A stretch of 19,236 bases of DNA from Pleurotus djamor (Eukaryota; Basidiomycota; Agaricomycetes; Agaricales; Pleurotaceae): assembly GCA_029747585.1 (NCBI GenBank), contig JAPEVF010000852.1, positions 1 to 19,236 on the forward strand, given 5' to 3'. Each line of letters opens with the position of its first letter. The first letter of the stretch is position 1. Below, in pieces: positions 1-9,082 of this stretch. A program made the position numbers and the translations under genes. A model generated the notes under the pieces. The model was not told where the DNA came from, ran no database searches, and saw only the letters and a program-made list of their open reading frames with translations.

Positions 1-170
1 TTCTCCATGAAACTTAACCGTGTCACGATTGACCCTGCTTCCTCCTCTTCATCATCATCAAGTGATCCTCCCCTCGCATCCACCGGCTCGAACACCAAGA
101 AACGCTCCTACGACCTAGACCAGAAAGACTTTTTCTGGGCCCGCAATGCATCCCAACCGTTGGGGATCAG
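1..170 (+). other. Unassigned open stretch upstream of GH76 copy A
   Basis: An open frame runs from position 1, with an ATG at 7, and encodes a serine-rich stretch followed by RSYDLDQKDFFWARN. I recognise no family. Where GH76 copy B has its CNQDQ exon, this region offers only a possible donor after GATCAG (168-170), which would give a 65-nt intron to 235. In that phase the upstream residues do not resemble GH76. It may be an exon of another gene, an insertion into copy A, or the edge of a rearrangement or misassembly. Confidence 0.3.
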
Positions 171-235
171 GTTCGTTCTAGTCGCTCTTCGCGCCGAAGT
201 TCCTTCGCCTGAACTCGGTGTTTGCCTTCACGCAG

Positions 236-546
236 CAACTTTTCAAGGGTTTATGGATGAAGCACCTCATGTATTACTTGGACTTCGCGAATGATCGCTC
301 GCGCACGGCGAAGTATTCACGGTTTTTGGGCACCCAGTCCAATGCCATACACCAGTACGCCACGAATCCGACCTCAGGTGACATTGGATCCGTGTGGTAT
401 GGTCCAAATCAGGTAAGAACGTCCTATGTTACTCAGCAACCGAGAACTTACTCCCAACTTCTCAGGGAGGCTCCGTGTTCTCGTACAAGACGCTAGCCAG
501 TGGACTCGCTGCCCATGTGGCTGCTGCGAAGTACGGCGTGTGTTAG
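236..546 (+). CDS. GH76 alpha-1,6-mannanase, C-terminal part only (copy A)
   Basis: Two exons can be read: 236-412 and 466-546, with a phase-0 GT-AG intron at 413-465 and a TAG stop at 544-546. The protein starts QLFKGLW, has GDIGSVWYGPNQ in the middle and ends LASGLAAHVAAAKYGVC. This is the C-terminal third of the fungal GH76 family (endo-alpha-1,6-mannanases and Dfg5/Dcw1-like enzymes, acting on alpha-mannan outside the cell). It closely parallels the end of the complete copy B just downstream, including the position of the last intron, so the two look like a tandem duplication. There is no GPI-anchor tail. A splice acceptor at 235 lies where copy B also has an intron, but the expected upstream exon (ending CNQDQ in copy B) is not found at 1-170. 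The family call is firm. Whether this copy is intact is not known. Confidence 0.8.
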
Positions 547-901
547 TTTTCCCACTTCCGTCCTTCTGAATACCATCGTATGCCTCACTTGCTAATTATA
601 ACTGAATCGAAGACTGACCTAAAACGCAGTCTAGTTCTGGTTGGTTGATGGTAGCGCGCGGACTGTGGTACGCCCCATTAGCACATGCCAAGCTTCTCAG
701 CGTACCTCCTCGCGAGAAGCTCTGTTCGCATCCACTCCTCCACGCGACGCTTATGATGACATACACTGTAGAAGATCAAAATTGCTATGTTATTCACGCA
801 ACCATCTTTTCGAAGTGAAGTATCGGTAGTGGGTTACTCTGTTATATGGCTTGAATTCAGATATATAATCTTAACCCTCATTCCTCTACGTCGGTACCGA
901 C
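547..901. promoter_or_regulatory. Intergenic region and likely promoter of GH76 copy B
   Basis: This 355-bp gap separates the stop of copy A from the start codon of copy B. No convincing coding sequence is present. A TATA-like run (atatataat, about 861-869) lies roughly 35 bp before the ATG at 902, which suits a short 5' leader. The rest must also hold the 3' end of copy A, but I see no clear termination signal. Confidence 0.35.
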
Positions 902-2866
902 ATGGCCCACAAGTTTATTCTTCACCTCATCGCTGGCTTGTTTTGCCTCTTTCTGAGCACGCTTCACGTCCGTTCCTCTCCATTGGAGCGTAGACAATGT
1001 CAACCGACGCTTGACATCGCTACTGTATGACCCCATTCTCTGCCCAATCCTCTACTGATACCACTCACTTGGCTCCAGTCCGTTGCGCGCCGTTTACAGA
1101 GTCATTATTTCAATCCTTCCTCTGGCGGATACAACGGTGGCTCGCTATGGACGGATGCTGTACGCCCGTCTTGACATATGCCAAAGCCCGAACTAACATT
1201 TTCTCCAGAATACTTTCGAGGATTTGCACAACCTAATGCTTGGAGCTAACACCAACGACTTCTCTACTGTTGCGGATAATTCCTTCTTGGGGAGAGCCGC
1301 TCTCAATCCCTCTACAAATTGGGTGAACTTCATCGGGGGAAGCTACGATGATGCACAAGTTAGGGACACTTGCTTACTCCTTGCGCCTATTTCGCCCTTT
1401 CGCTGACCGAACAACGTCTATTGCATTATATCACGTCCCAGTGGTTTATCCTGGCCCTTTGGAAAATCGCGGATTATAAGGGTGCTCGGGGACTCTCTAA
1501 CAGCGCTTACCTCGTGAGTCGCTGTTTTAGACACAAACTCAAATCGTTTTACCCTACTCTGTGCTTTAACTTCGGAGGGCGACCAATCACCGGCTGATTG
1601 CCGAGACGTCCCCCAACCCTCGTTCTGCTTCTGTGTGCGCCACTGAGACTCGTGTACTGATGGATGTTTCTGTAGACGTCGGCTGCTAAGATATACGACA
1701 TTATCGCCAACCAGTGGGACGACCATTGCGGAGGAGGAGGTAAGTAATAACGCTGAAGTAACTGTTATGCGCTGCCTCATGGAGACTTCTCTGGGTTTAT
1801 AGTATGGTGGTCATCAGCACGCGACTACAAGAATGCTATAACTAATGAGTTGTTCCTCCTGACATCGGCATCAGGGTACATCAGAAACAGACAGCTGACA
1901 GGCTACCTTGACAATGCGAAGAAGGTATAGTCCACTTCAGTCCGGGCTCAGATGGTCTGCGTACTCAAGTACTCACACGGTACCGTTGCTTCCCTAGACC
2001 TGGACCTGGTGTACGTTGTTCCTTGGGTAATTGGTTTCGAGGGTCATGACGTCGCTCTAGTGAGTAATTCCGGAATGCGCAATGGTGACGGGCTCTTTAA
2101 CGATGGATTGGACTTCAATACGTGCCGGAACAATGGTCAGGTTAGTGATTGTCTGTCCGAGAGAATTGCTCACGCCCTGACATACCTGCAAGACGACCTG
2201 GACGTATAACCAGGTTTGGAGTCTCACATGCCGTGTAACGGTGCCTCGCTCATGGTGCGATATACTTTTAAGGCTGTCGTCGCCTCTGGTTTGGGCGCCC
2301 TATATGCAGCCACGGGCGATAGATCGCTGTTGGATCAGGCGGAACTTACTTTGGATGCTACCATCAGACACCTCGCCACTAACAATATCTTGCGAGAAAC
2401 CTGTGACAATGCGGTCGGAGGAGGCGCCGTCTGCAACCAGGACCAGGTAAGAGGAGTCGTCAATCCTCGACTGGGTGTGACTGAATCCAATGTTTCGCTT
2501 GTAGCAAATCTTCAAGGTTAGTCTTTCTCAAGCATCAAGCGGCGGTCTCCCCATCTTACTCTATTTCAGGGACTATGGACCAAGCACGTCCAGTACTACC
2601 TCGACAGTGCCAATGATGCCAGCCGGACAGCCAAGTACGCACCGTTCCTAGGTTCGCAAATGTCCGCCGTGTTCCACTTTGGCACCAATGCCAACAACGA
2701 TATTGGCTCCGTCTGGTATGCCCCAGATCAGGTGAGCCCATTGTTCAATATAAATCTGAAGATCTTGCGCTGACCCCGGTGTTAGGGAGGATCAATATTC
2801 ACGCCCAAGACTTCGGCCAGTGGATTGGCGGCCCACGTCGCTGCGGCAAAGTATGGTCCGTGTTAG
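902..2866 (+). CDS. Secreted GH76 endo-alpha-1,6-mannanase (copy B, complete)
   Basis: Exons: 902-1024, 1079-1159, 1209-1358, 1442-1513, 1676-1739, 1803-1924, 1998-2010, 2061-2140, one unclear segment, up to 2446, 2505-2516, 2570-2731 and 2786-2866. All joins except the unclear one keep frame with GT-AG ends. The product is about 384-394 residues, typical of secreted fungal GH76. It begins with a signal peptide (MAHKFILHLIAGLFCLFLS) followed by a dibasic ERR. Family landmarks in order are GGSYDDAQW with the paired aspartates known to be catalytic in GH76, GGGVWWSSARDYKNAITNELF, SGMRNGDGLFNDGLD, VCNQDQ, and a C-terminus close to that of copy A. There is no hydrophobic GPI tail, so it is probably released rather than wall-anchored. 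The role is cleavage of alpha-1,6-mannan backbones, for cell-wall remodelling or use of mannan. The junction between 2140 and 2273 has two in-frame solutions (see findings). A damaged gene cannot be excluded, but nearly everything else is intact. Confidence 0.92.
1998..2010 (+). other. 13-nt microexon of GH76 copy B
   Basis: Acceptor TAG ends at 1997 and a GTACGT donor starts at 2011. The 13 bases encode TWTW plus the first base of the next codon. They join to 2061 to give TWTWLSNSGMRNGDG, which fits the conserved GH76 motif here. Other donors tried in this stretch bring in a stop codon. Confidence 0.75.
2505..2516 (+). other. 12-nt microexon of GH76 copy B
   Basis: Twelve bases encode QIFK between two phase-0 introns (2447-2504 and 2517-2569). 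Copy A has the matching QLFK joined directly to GLW with no second intron. Confidence 0.85.
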
Positions 2867-3009
2867 GTGGAGCTCTGGAGGAATCATGGATATAAGCAAT
2901 AGCTACGAAATGCAGGTATCAGGAATGAGAAGTGCCGAAGTAATATAAAATAGTTATTCCAAGATTGGTAAGTAATGAAGTAAGTGAAGCATCTAAGAAT
3001 ACAAAGCGA

Positions 3010-6000
3010 CTAGTCGCCGAGTCCACCGCCGTCCGCCCTTTCACGGCGATGGAAATGTGTGTTGGTACTGGGGGTCGCTGGTTCATCAGCTTCTTCAATG
3101 GTGTCCTCAATGCCTTTCCATTTTCCGTCGTCTGCTGCGGAACCGTTCAAGGCTCTCTCTAGCACTGTGACCTGAACGTTAGACGTGTCTCTCATGAGGT
3201 CATGGGCACATACCTTTCTCTCCACGCTTCTTCAATCGTAGCGACATAGCTGATTGAAGTGACTCTATGTACGATTCATACTTGACAATTTCCGTCAAAA
3301 GATACTGAGATTTCTTCTCCCAGTTGCTCTGAGATTTCATAGCGTTCGCACTACGAGGCTGATACTGCGGGGAATGATTGAGTTACGCATCAACAAGTGG
3401 GTCATAGAACGTACTAGGACTGCCATGGGCTCGCGTAATTCATTGTGCCTTTGGAGATCGGCTTTCATAGAAGCTACATGCTTGGTGAGTGCCTCCATTT
3501 GGGCTTCTTCATCGTGCACACTAGAAACAGTGGGATGCATCGGGGGTTTCCAATCATTGATGAAAACACGGTCGACCCATGGAGAGTTAGTGGCGCGAAC
3601 GGTAGCGACACCATCCCTCCAACCAAATCGGCTACGGGTGCTTCGGCCGCTGCGAACGCTCATTGCATCGCTATAGTCTTGTTGCGGGGTTTCGTTCTCG
3701 GAAACGGAGCGTCCATGGCTGAGGGACTCAAGAACACGATTCCAACCGTATTCCATGTTGGAAACACCGCCGGCCAGTGGTTCCTTACTTGTGCGGGCTG
3801 CCCAGTAGTTACAGGTTGTCACCCATTCGTTGACTAGTTCTTCCGTCCCTGCTTGGAAGAAATAGACACCACCGTTGGACAGCGTGAGGACCATGCAGTG
3901 TGGTCGCTGCTTGTTGTAACCAGGGGGCGGTAAGGCATGAGCTAGTGAGTGAGCTAATTGAACTGCTCCGACAGAGTTTGCGTTCGTCTAGCCCAAAGCA
4001 TTAGTCACGCACAAAATGTGGCGAGACAATCAAACTCACAAGCCAGTTTCCACCGCCAACCACGCCACCACCGCCGCCACCAGTGTCTCCGAAAGTAAAC
4101 ATGTTGAGCTCTCCCCTTTGGATGACAACAAAAACGTCCAACCAAGCCTTGTCCTTGGCACGCTTTCCGGTCGACTCCCAATACTGTTTCCTACATAGCC
4201 GACCTTCTTTCGCCCAAGGGGGTCCAAGCAAAGCCAACTCCTCGTCGGAGATGCTGATCGACGTAGAGCCAGATTCGTGACTATGAATACTGTGATCATC
4301 ATCTTCATGGGCCTCTCGGATGATTGTATGCGAAAGGTTAGAAGCAAATCCAAGGGTTGGAGTTAGGAAAGAGGAACTTCCAGTCTAGAATGGAGCACAC
4401 GTCAAACGACAGGCATTGTGTAACCAAGAACGAACGTACATCGTGAGCCGAAGTGGCGAAGCTCGGGGACGGACTTGCTCGCCCGTCAATGCTGCTGTTG
4501 CTGCTGTATGGACTAACCCCTGCTTGAGCGTTCAAAATAGATTGCAACCCCCGAATACTGCCCCTCTTCAACGTAGCCAATCGGTCGGGTTGGCCACGAA
4601 GACTTCGATTTCGCATCATCGTCGGATGAGGGCTCAAGGAAGACATAGACGATCGTCCAGCGATAGGCTGTAGAATTTGCTGATTTTTCACGGCAGTGTA
4701 CATATCCTTGGAACAGGGATGTCAGATTAATCAAAATTGTGGCTGAGAGGGAAGGCACCTTGAGCATATTCTCCATATCCGTTTCCCATGAGCGGTCATA
4801 AACAGTATCCGAAGGACGTTGCTGACTGGAATTTAATGAGGGCGGGGCATGAACGGAAGGCGAGCTTTCATTGGGATGTTGCAACGGGGATGGCGAGCGG
4901 ATGATTGAGCTAGTCACAACAGGGGAAGGGACGATCGCAGACTCCTTCGAGATACTATTCCAGCTAGTGATACTGTCACTGCGTTTAGTGCGTGCGATCG
5001 TTTCCGCATCCGAGCTTCGGAGACTGCTACTCCCATCATCGTAAGAAGTAAGGTCGGAAGTGGACATTTGGTCAGGGCTTTGAAGTTGCATCTGGATGGT
5101 CCCAAGAGTGTTGCGAACAAATTGGTTCTTGGACATGTGAGTGGTCAATTCCGCGATGTGCAAGTCGGTATTGAGTAGAAGAAGCGAATAAGTAACAGCG
5201 TGAACGACGCCTGGATGCATATGATGAGTAACGTTTTCAGAGAAAGAAAGGATGTAACTTGCTAGAGTTGCCAAAGACAGTGCTGGGGTTGCAATCCCAG
5301 TACCTTCGACTGAACTCTTCAAGAATTCGGTCAACTTGCTGAGTTTCTGCTTTGAGATATAATTTAGCACACATCCGTCTGCGCAGGAGACTGGGTCAGT
5401 ATGCTTCAAGTTTACAGCCAAGGTTCTTCGCACCTAAACGCCATGTCTAATCTTAGATTGGAAAAATCGAAAAAGTTCATGTAATGATGAAGAGCAAGCT
5501 TGTTTATGCGACCGCTGTTATACGATAGCATGAGCCGTCACCAAAGGGTCAATATGACAAAATCACTTACGTTCCACCGAGCCACTCAGCAATCTTTTCT
5601 TTAGCCAAAAATTCTTCATCCTCAGACCAACACTTCGTAGCCAACTCTTGTCCGCGTCCGTCAATATCCCCGACAGAATCTTCCTTACCGGGGGAGGTAG
5701 CAGAGGCATACCGGCGAAGGTTGAGATCATTCACTGCCAAGTCCCCTTGTGTCGAGGTACCGCCAAAGTATGAAGACCGCCGTTGCACCACGGTCTTTCC
5801 TGGCTCGCCTCCTTTACCACGGACATCATCGATGATAGGGACCAACGAAGGCTCAGAGCTAGATGCAGTAGCCCGATGTTGCACGCGTAAATTGCTTCGT
5901 GAAGGAGTCTGCGGCATTGGGAACATCTGTCCGTTCCGTGTCTTCAAAGGACTAATCGTCCGTCGTGACGACACTCTTGGAGAACCGGATCCACTTGTTG

Positions 6001-7939
6001 ATCGTACACTGGTCTGCAACGAGGAGCTGCGAGGAGGAATGATGGGTGATGCAGTTGGAGAGGGTGGCGTGTCTTGATCATCCGAATGGGATAACTTGAC
6101 GGTGGGCGGTTGAAAGGAACTTGGAGCAGTTGTGGCCTTCTTAGGTAGAGGACGCGACTCGCTGAGGGTATCGAGCGTGTTCAGTAGGGGAGCTCTGTCC
6201 GAGCTCGCCCTCGTATACGCAGCACGTCTAGCAGGGGTAGAAGGGTCTTTAAGGTCTAAGGAAGACGTCCCAGATATAGGATCTAATTGAGATAGTTGAC
6301 CTTTGAAATCATCAAGTATTCCACTGAATGTGTCGTCCCCTTCCCAGCGTCCTTGTCTTGACCCATCCTTCTTCGCTGGAAGTTTTGAGGGCGTGGGCAG
6401 AGGCGTAGTAGAAGAGGCAGTGGCCATCGCATTCTTCAATTCGAACTCGCTGACACTCATGCTTCGTCGCTTGTTATGAGTGACCGTGTTCGTGGTATCC
6501 GTGGACCTATCTGGCTTGATGGGTTCGGGGGAGGGAAGGCGCTTCGGACGTGGTATGTCTTCTGGTGATGCCGGTCTCACCAACTTTTCGACAAACACGA
6601 GAGAGCGATCATCAATCTCGTCATCGGAGCCGCGAGAGTTGCCAACGATTGGCGGTAGAGGCTTGGACATATCTGGCGAGCCGAGATTACTCGTCCTTGT
6701 CGGTGTAGGATCCCTGGGTCGAATGGGCGAAGGTTGAATATTAGGAGGCAAAGGGGGAACAGGAGGAGAATTGGCGAAAGGATTGGTGAAGAACACAGAA
6801 GAAGGCGTCGTAGGTGGTGTTGCGTCTGTTTTCTGGAAGAAAAAACCAATTGCGCTGAGAATCATTGGAATACGAGGATAAGGTGGGGTGAGAAGAGACA
6901 CTCACCGAACGTTCTCTAACACTGCTCTGACCCAGCACTTTGCCTAGGAACGCACTCGTTTTTGCTCGCATCGTCTGTGCCATAACAACCGAGTCAGAAT
7001 GAATGGAAGCAGAGGGAGAAAGAGGCATTGTCAACATACTTTAGCACCTCCCTTCTTCTCCGGTGAACTCCGTGGCTGAGGGCTAGCCATGACCCAGTCA
7101 GGACTCATAGGCAGGGCTCTTGACTTGCCTTTGCTGCTATTGCTGTCCCTGCCGTCGGTCGCAGGATTGACATACGACGATGTCGACGACCTTGAACGCG
7201 TCGCAGGAGAGGACTTGACGTTATCGAAGGGCGAGGGAGAAGAGCCCATTTGCAATTGCAATTTGTCCTTCTTGTTACCCGCTGCCGCTCTATCTTTTGA
7301 CTTTGCCTTTCTCATCAGCGTAGCCAAGTCCGGGCTACTCGCCGTGCCAGGAGAGCGATACAGCGACCGCCGATTCGTTTGCTTGGAATCACCACCACTA
7401 CCGCCTCCATTATCTTCATCGCCCATAGCACCAGGACTCTCCCTGCCAAGATCCTGAGTCGAAGACCCTGCAGACGATCCGCCTCCTCCAGCGCTCAGAG
7501 TTTTCGTGACGGACAACGACGATGCCGACGAGGGACCAGCAATAGGGCTTGGGGTCGGTGGTATAACAGTCGGGGTCGAGGGTTGCTGCAACGTTCTTCG
7601 TGGCGTCACATACCCTTTACCACCCCCGCCCACACTCTTCGACAACGGCGACGGCGACATCATCAACGGGGAATCCAACATACTCGAGCTGAAACTTCTA
7701 TTCGTCGAATTGGCGGGACTATCCAATCCCATTCCCATCGAACTAACATCCAATCCTTCCTTCAGCCGAACCGTACCCTCGCCCTGTAACGCCTGTTCGA
7801 AATCCAAATCAGTCCTTGATACCCTCCTCTGCAAATCCCTAGCATTATTGTGGCCATGGACATCTTGTGATCCAACGGGGTGCAATCCATTCGAGGACGC
7901 ATAAGATCCATGGCCATGGCCGTTTCCATTCATATTCAT
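3010..7939 (-). CDS. Sec7-PH domain Arf guanine nucleotide exchange factor, Syt1-like
   Basis: Eleven exons (5' to 3'): 7939-7040, 6974-6906, 6832-5571, 5514-5434, 5378-5263, 5210-4759, 4706-4440, 4384-4040, 3987-3415, 3364-3214 and 3164-3010. Together they make an unbroken 1456-residue frame. Residues 1 to about 720 are Ser/Pro/Gly-rich and probably disordered. The Sec7 domain spans about 725-845. Its catalytic glutamate finger is Glu782 in LKAETQQVDR, and motif 2 reads YSLLLLNTDLH (817-827). A conserved FASNLSHTIIRE segment (about 1062-1073) leads into a split PH domain (about 1100-1255, starting WAKEGRLCRKQYW). A coiled coil follows (about 1318-1400, with NWEKKSQYLLTEIVKYESY). Sec7 domains load GTP onto Arf GTPases, and the PH domain targets membranes, here most likely Golgi/endosomal traffic as for yeast Syt1. 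I chose the ATG at 7939 because it begins MNMNGNG just after a probable 5'-UTR intron. One intron is GC-AG. The gene converges with GH76 copy B. Confidence 0.93.
5211..5262 (-). other. GC-AG intron inside the Sec7 domain
   Basis: On the minus strand the intron starts GCAAGT, the usual form of a GC donor, and ends CATCCAG. Only this donor joins the exon ending VFGN-S to the exon starting VVHAVTYS in frame and reproduces the family sequence. The nearby GT donor (GTTACA) is out of phase. Confidence 0.8.
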
Positions 7940-7958
7940 AGCAGACGTAGGCGCGTTC

Positions 7959-8138
7959 CTGGGTAATGGCGCATGTTGTCGAAATAAGGATGCCAGGATG
8001 GGCAGGACGCGACGGCGAAGGGGGAGAAAGAGGAAAGAGGCAAAAAGGATACAAAAAGGCACACACAAAAAAAGAAGGAATATGGAAAAGGAAGCAAAAA
8101 GGGAAAGATGGTGTGGGTGGGATCAATTAGCAACTCAC
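7959..8138 (-). other. Probable 5'-UTR intron of the Sec7-PH gene
   Basis: On the minus strand a strong donor (A-GTGAGTTG) begins at 8138 and an acceptor (TACCCAG) ends at 7959, 19 nt before the chosen start codon at 7939. The 180-nt interval is very pyrimidine-rich on the sense strand. No in-frame ATG precedes it, so it would interrupt only the leader. This is inferred from splice signals alone. Confidence 0.45.
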
Positions 8139-9082
8139 TAGTTTCGTACACGCTGCAATTGGGGCGAACGGGGAAGGGCGTTTAAAACGACAGTTTCAGG
8201 GCCTTCGAACTTCGAAAAAAGAATAAGGTGATGGTATGGATTCAGTATGTTCTTCCCACGACCCTGCAGTCCCTCTTTGATCTTTCCTGACCTCGGAGGT
8301 ACACAGCGCGACGCCTGGAACACGTCCAGGGTTCAAGTCCACAATCAATAACGTACGTCTCGCCTCTAGATCTCTGGACACATCTAAGAAAGTCCAATCA
8401 ACATCAAAAACCACAAACTATGTCCATTGTGATTCATGACCGACGGATATATATAGCGTAAAAACTGTCAGTTTGTACCAAAGCCAGAGCCATTCAAAAG
8501 TCGAGTACTACAGGAGGATATTTGATAAATACTTCAAAAAGAAAAGCATGAACATATGTAAGAGAATCAGAGGAAAATAATCTAAGGCATGCGTTGCGAT
8601 TGCGATTGGCGATTGGCGACCTCTCCAGATCCCGTGGTAGAGTATACGTATACTAAAAACATATAAAGCAAACCATATAAAACGAACGATATCGATGCAT
8701 ATATGCGGTTCAGCTTCGGGTAGTTGCACAGAGGGGTGGTGGCGGAGGATGGAGTAGACGAGAGAGAAAAGAAGAAGCATTGGAGGAGGTATGTTATGAA
8801 ACTAGTAGTACATCTATGATAGACTTTAAAGATAGGTTGATTAAACCCAAAAAAACAGAGCAACGCGAAGAAATTGGACCCAAAATGTGGTGGTTGGGAT
8901 TGGGATTGAGACAGGTAATGGGGGCGTTGGGGATGGAGTAGGATTGGGGGGAATGTAAGCAGAGAAGGATTCGCGTAGAATGAATGGTATGCATAGTTTG
9001 NAAAAAAGTGACCGGTTCAAAAGAAAAAGGGCGGCTCGATGGACCACGCAAACATGAAGGGTGAAGCTGAACGATCCAATAA
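8139..9082. promoter_or_regulatory. Intergenic region: promoter of Sec7-PH gene and 3' flank of GATA gene
   Basis: About 940 bp lie between the 5'-UTR donor of the Sec7-PH gene and the stop of the GATA gene, both on the minus strand. A TATA-like run (gatatatatagc, 8446-8457) reads as TATATATA on the minus strand, about 510 bp before the Sec7-PH start codon. It would fit a spliced leader of moderate length. The part nearest 9082 is probably the 3' UTR of the GATA gene. The short open frames here have no family features. Confidence 0.35.

Noticed and set aside
4513..5433. A single 306-codon exon covering the Sec7 region
   Set aside because: Reading straight through loses the glutamate finger. 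Splicing two introns (5379-5433 and 5211-5262) restores the family sequence.
5434..8068. Extending the Sec7-PH protein N-terminally to the upstream in-frame codon near 8068
   Set aside because: The added residues come from a pyrimidine-rich tract with intron-like ends and have no start context. The ATG at 7939 follows a good acceptor.
8270..8345. Possible tRNA near the sequence ggttcaagtcc (about 8330)
   Set aside because: The T-loop-like string has no pairing T-stem, and no acceptor or anticodon stem can be formed.
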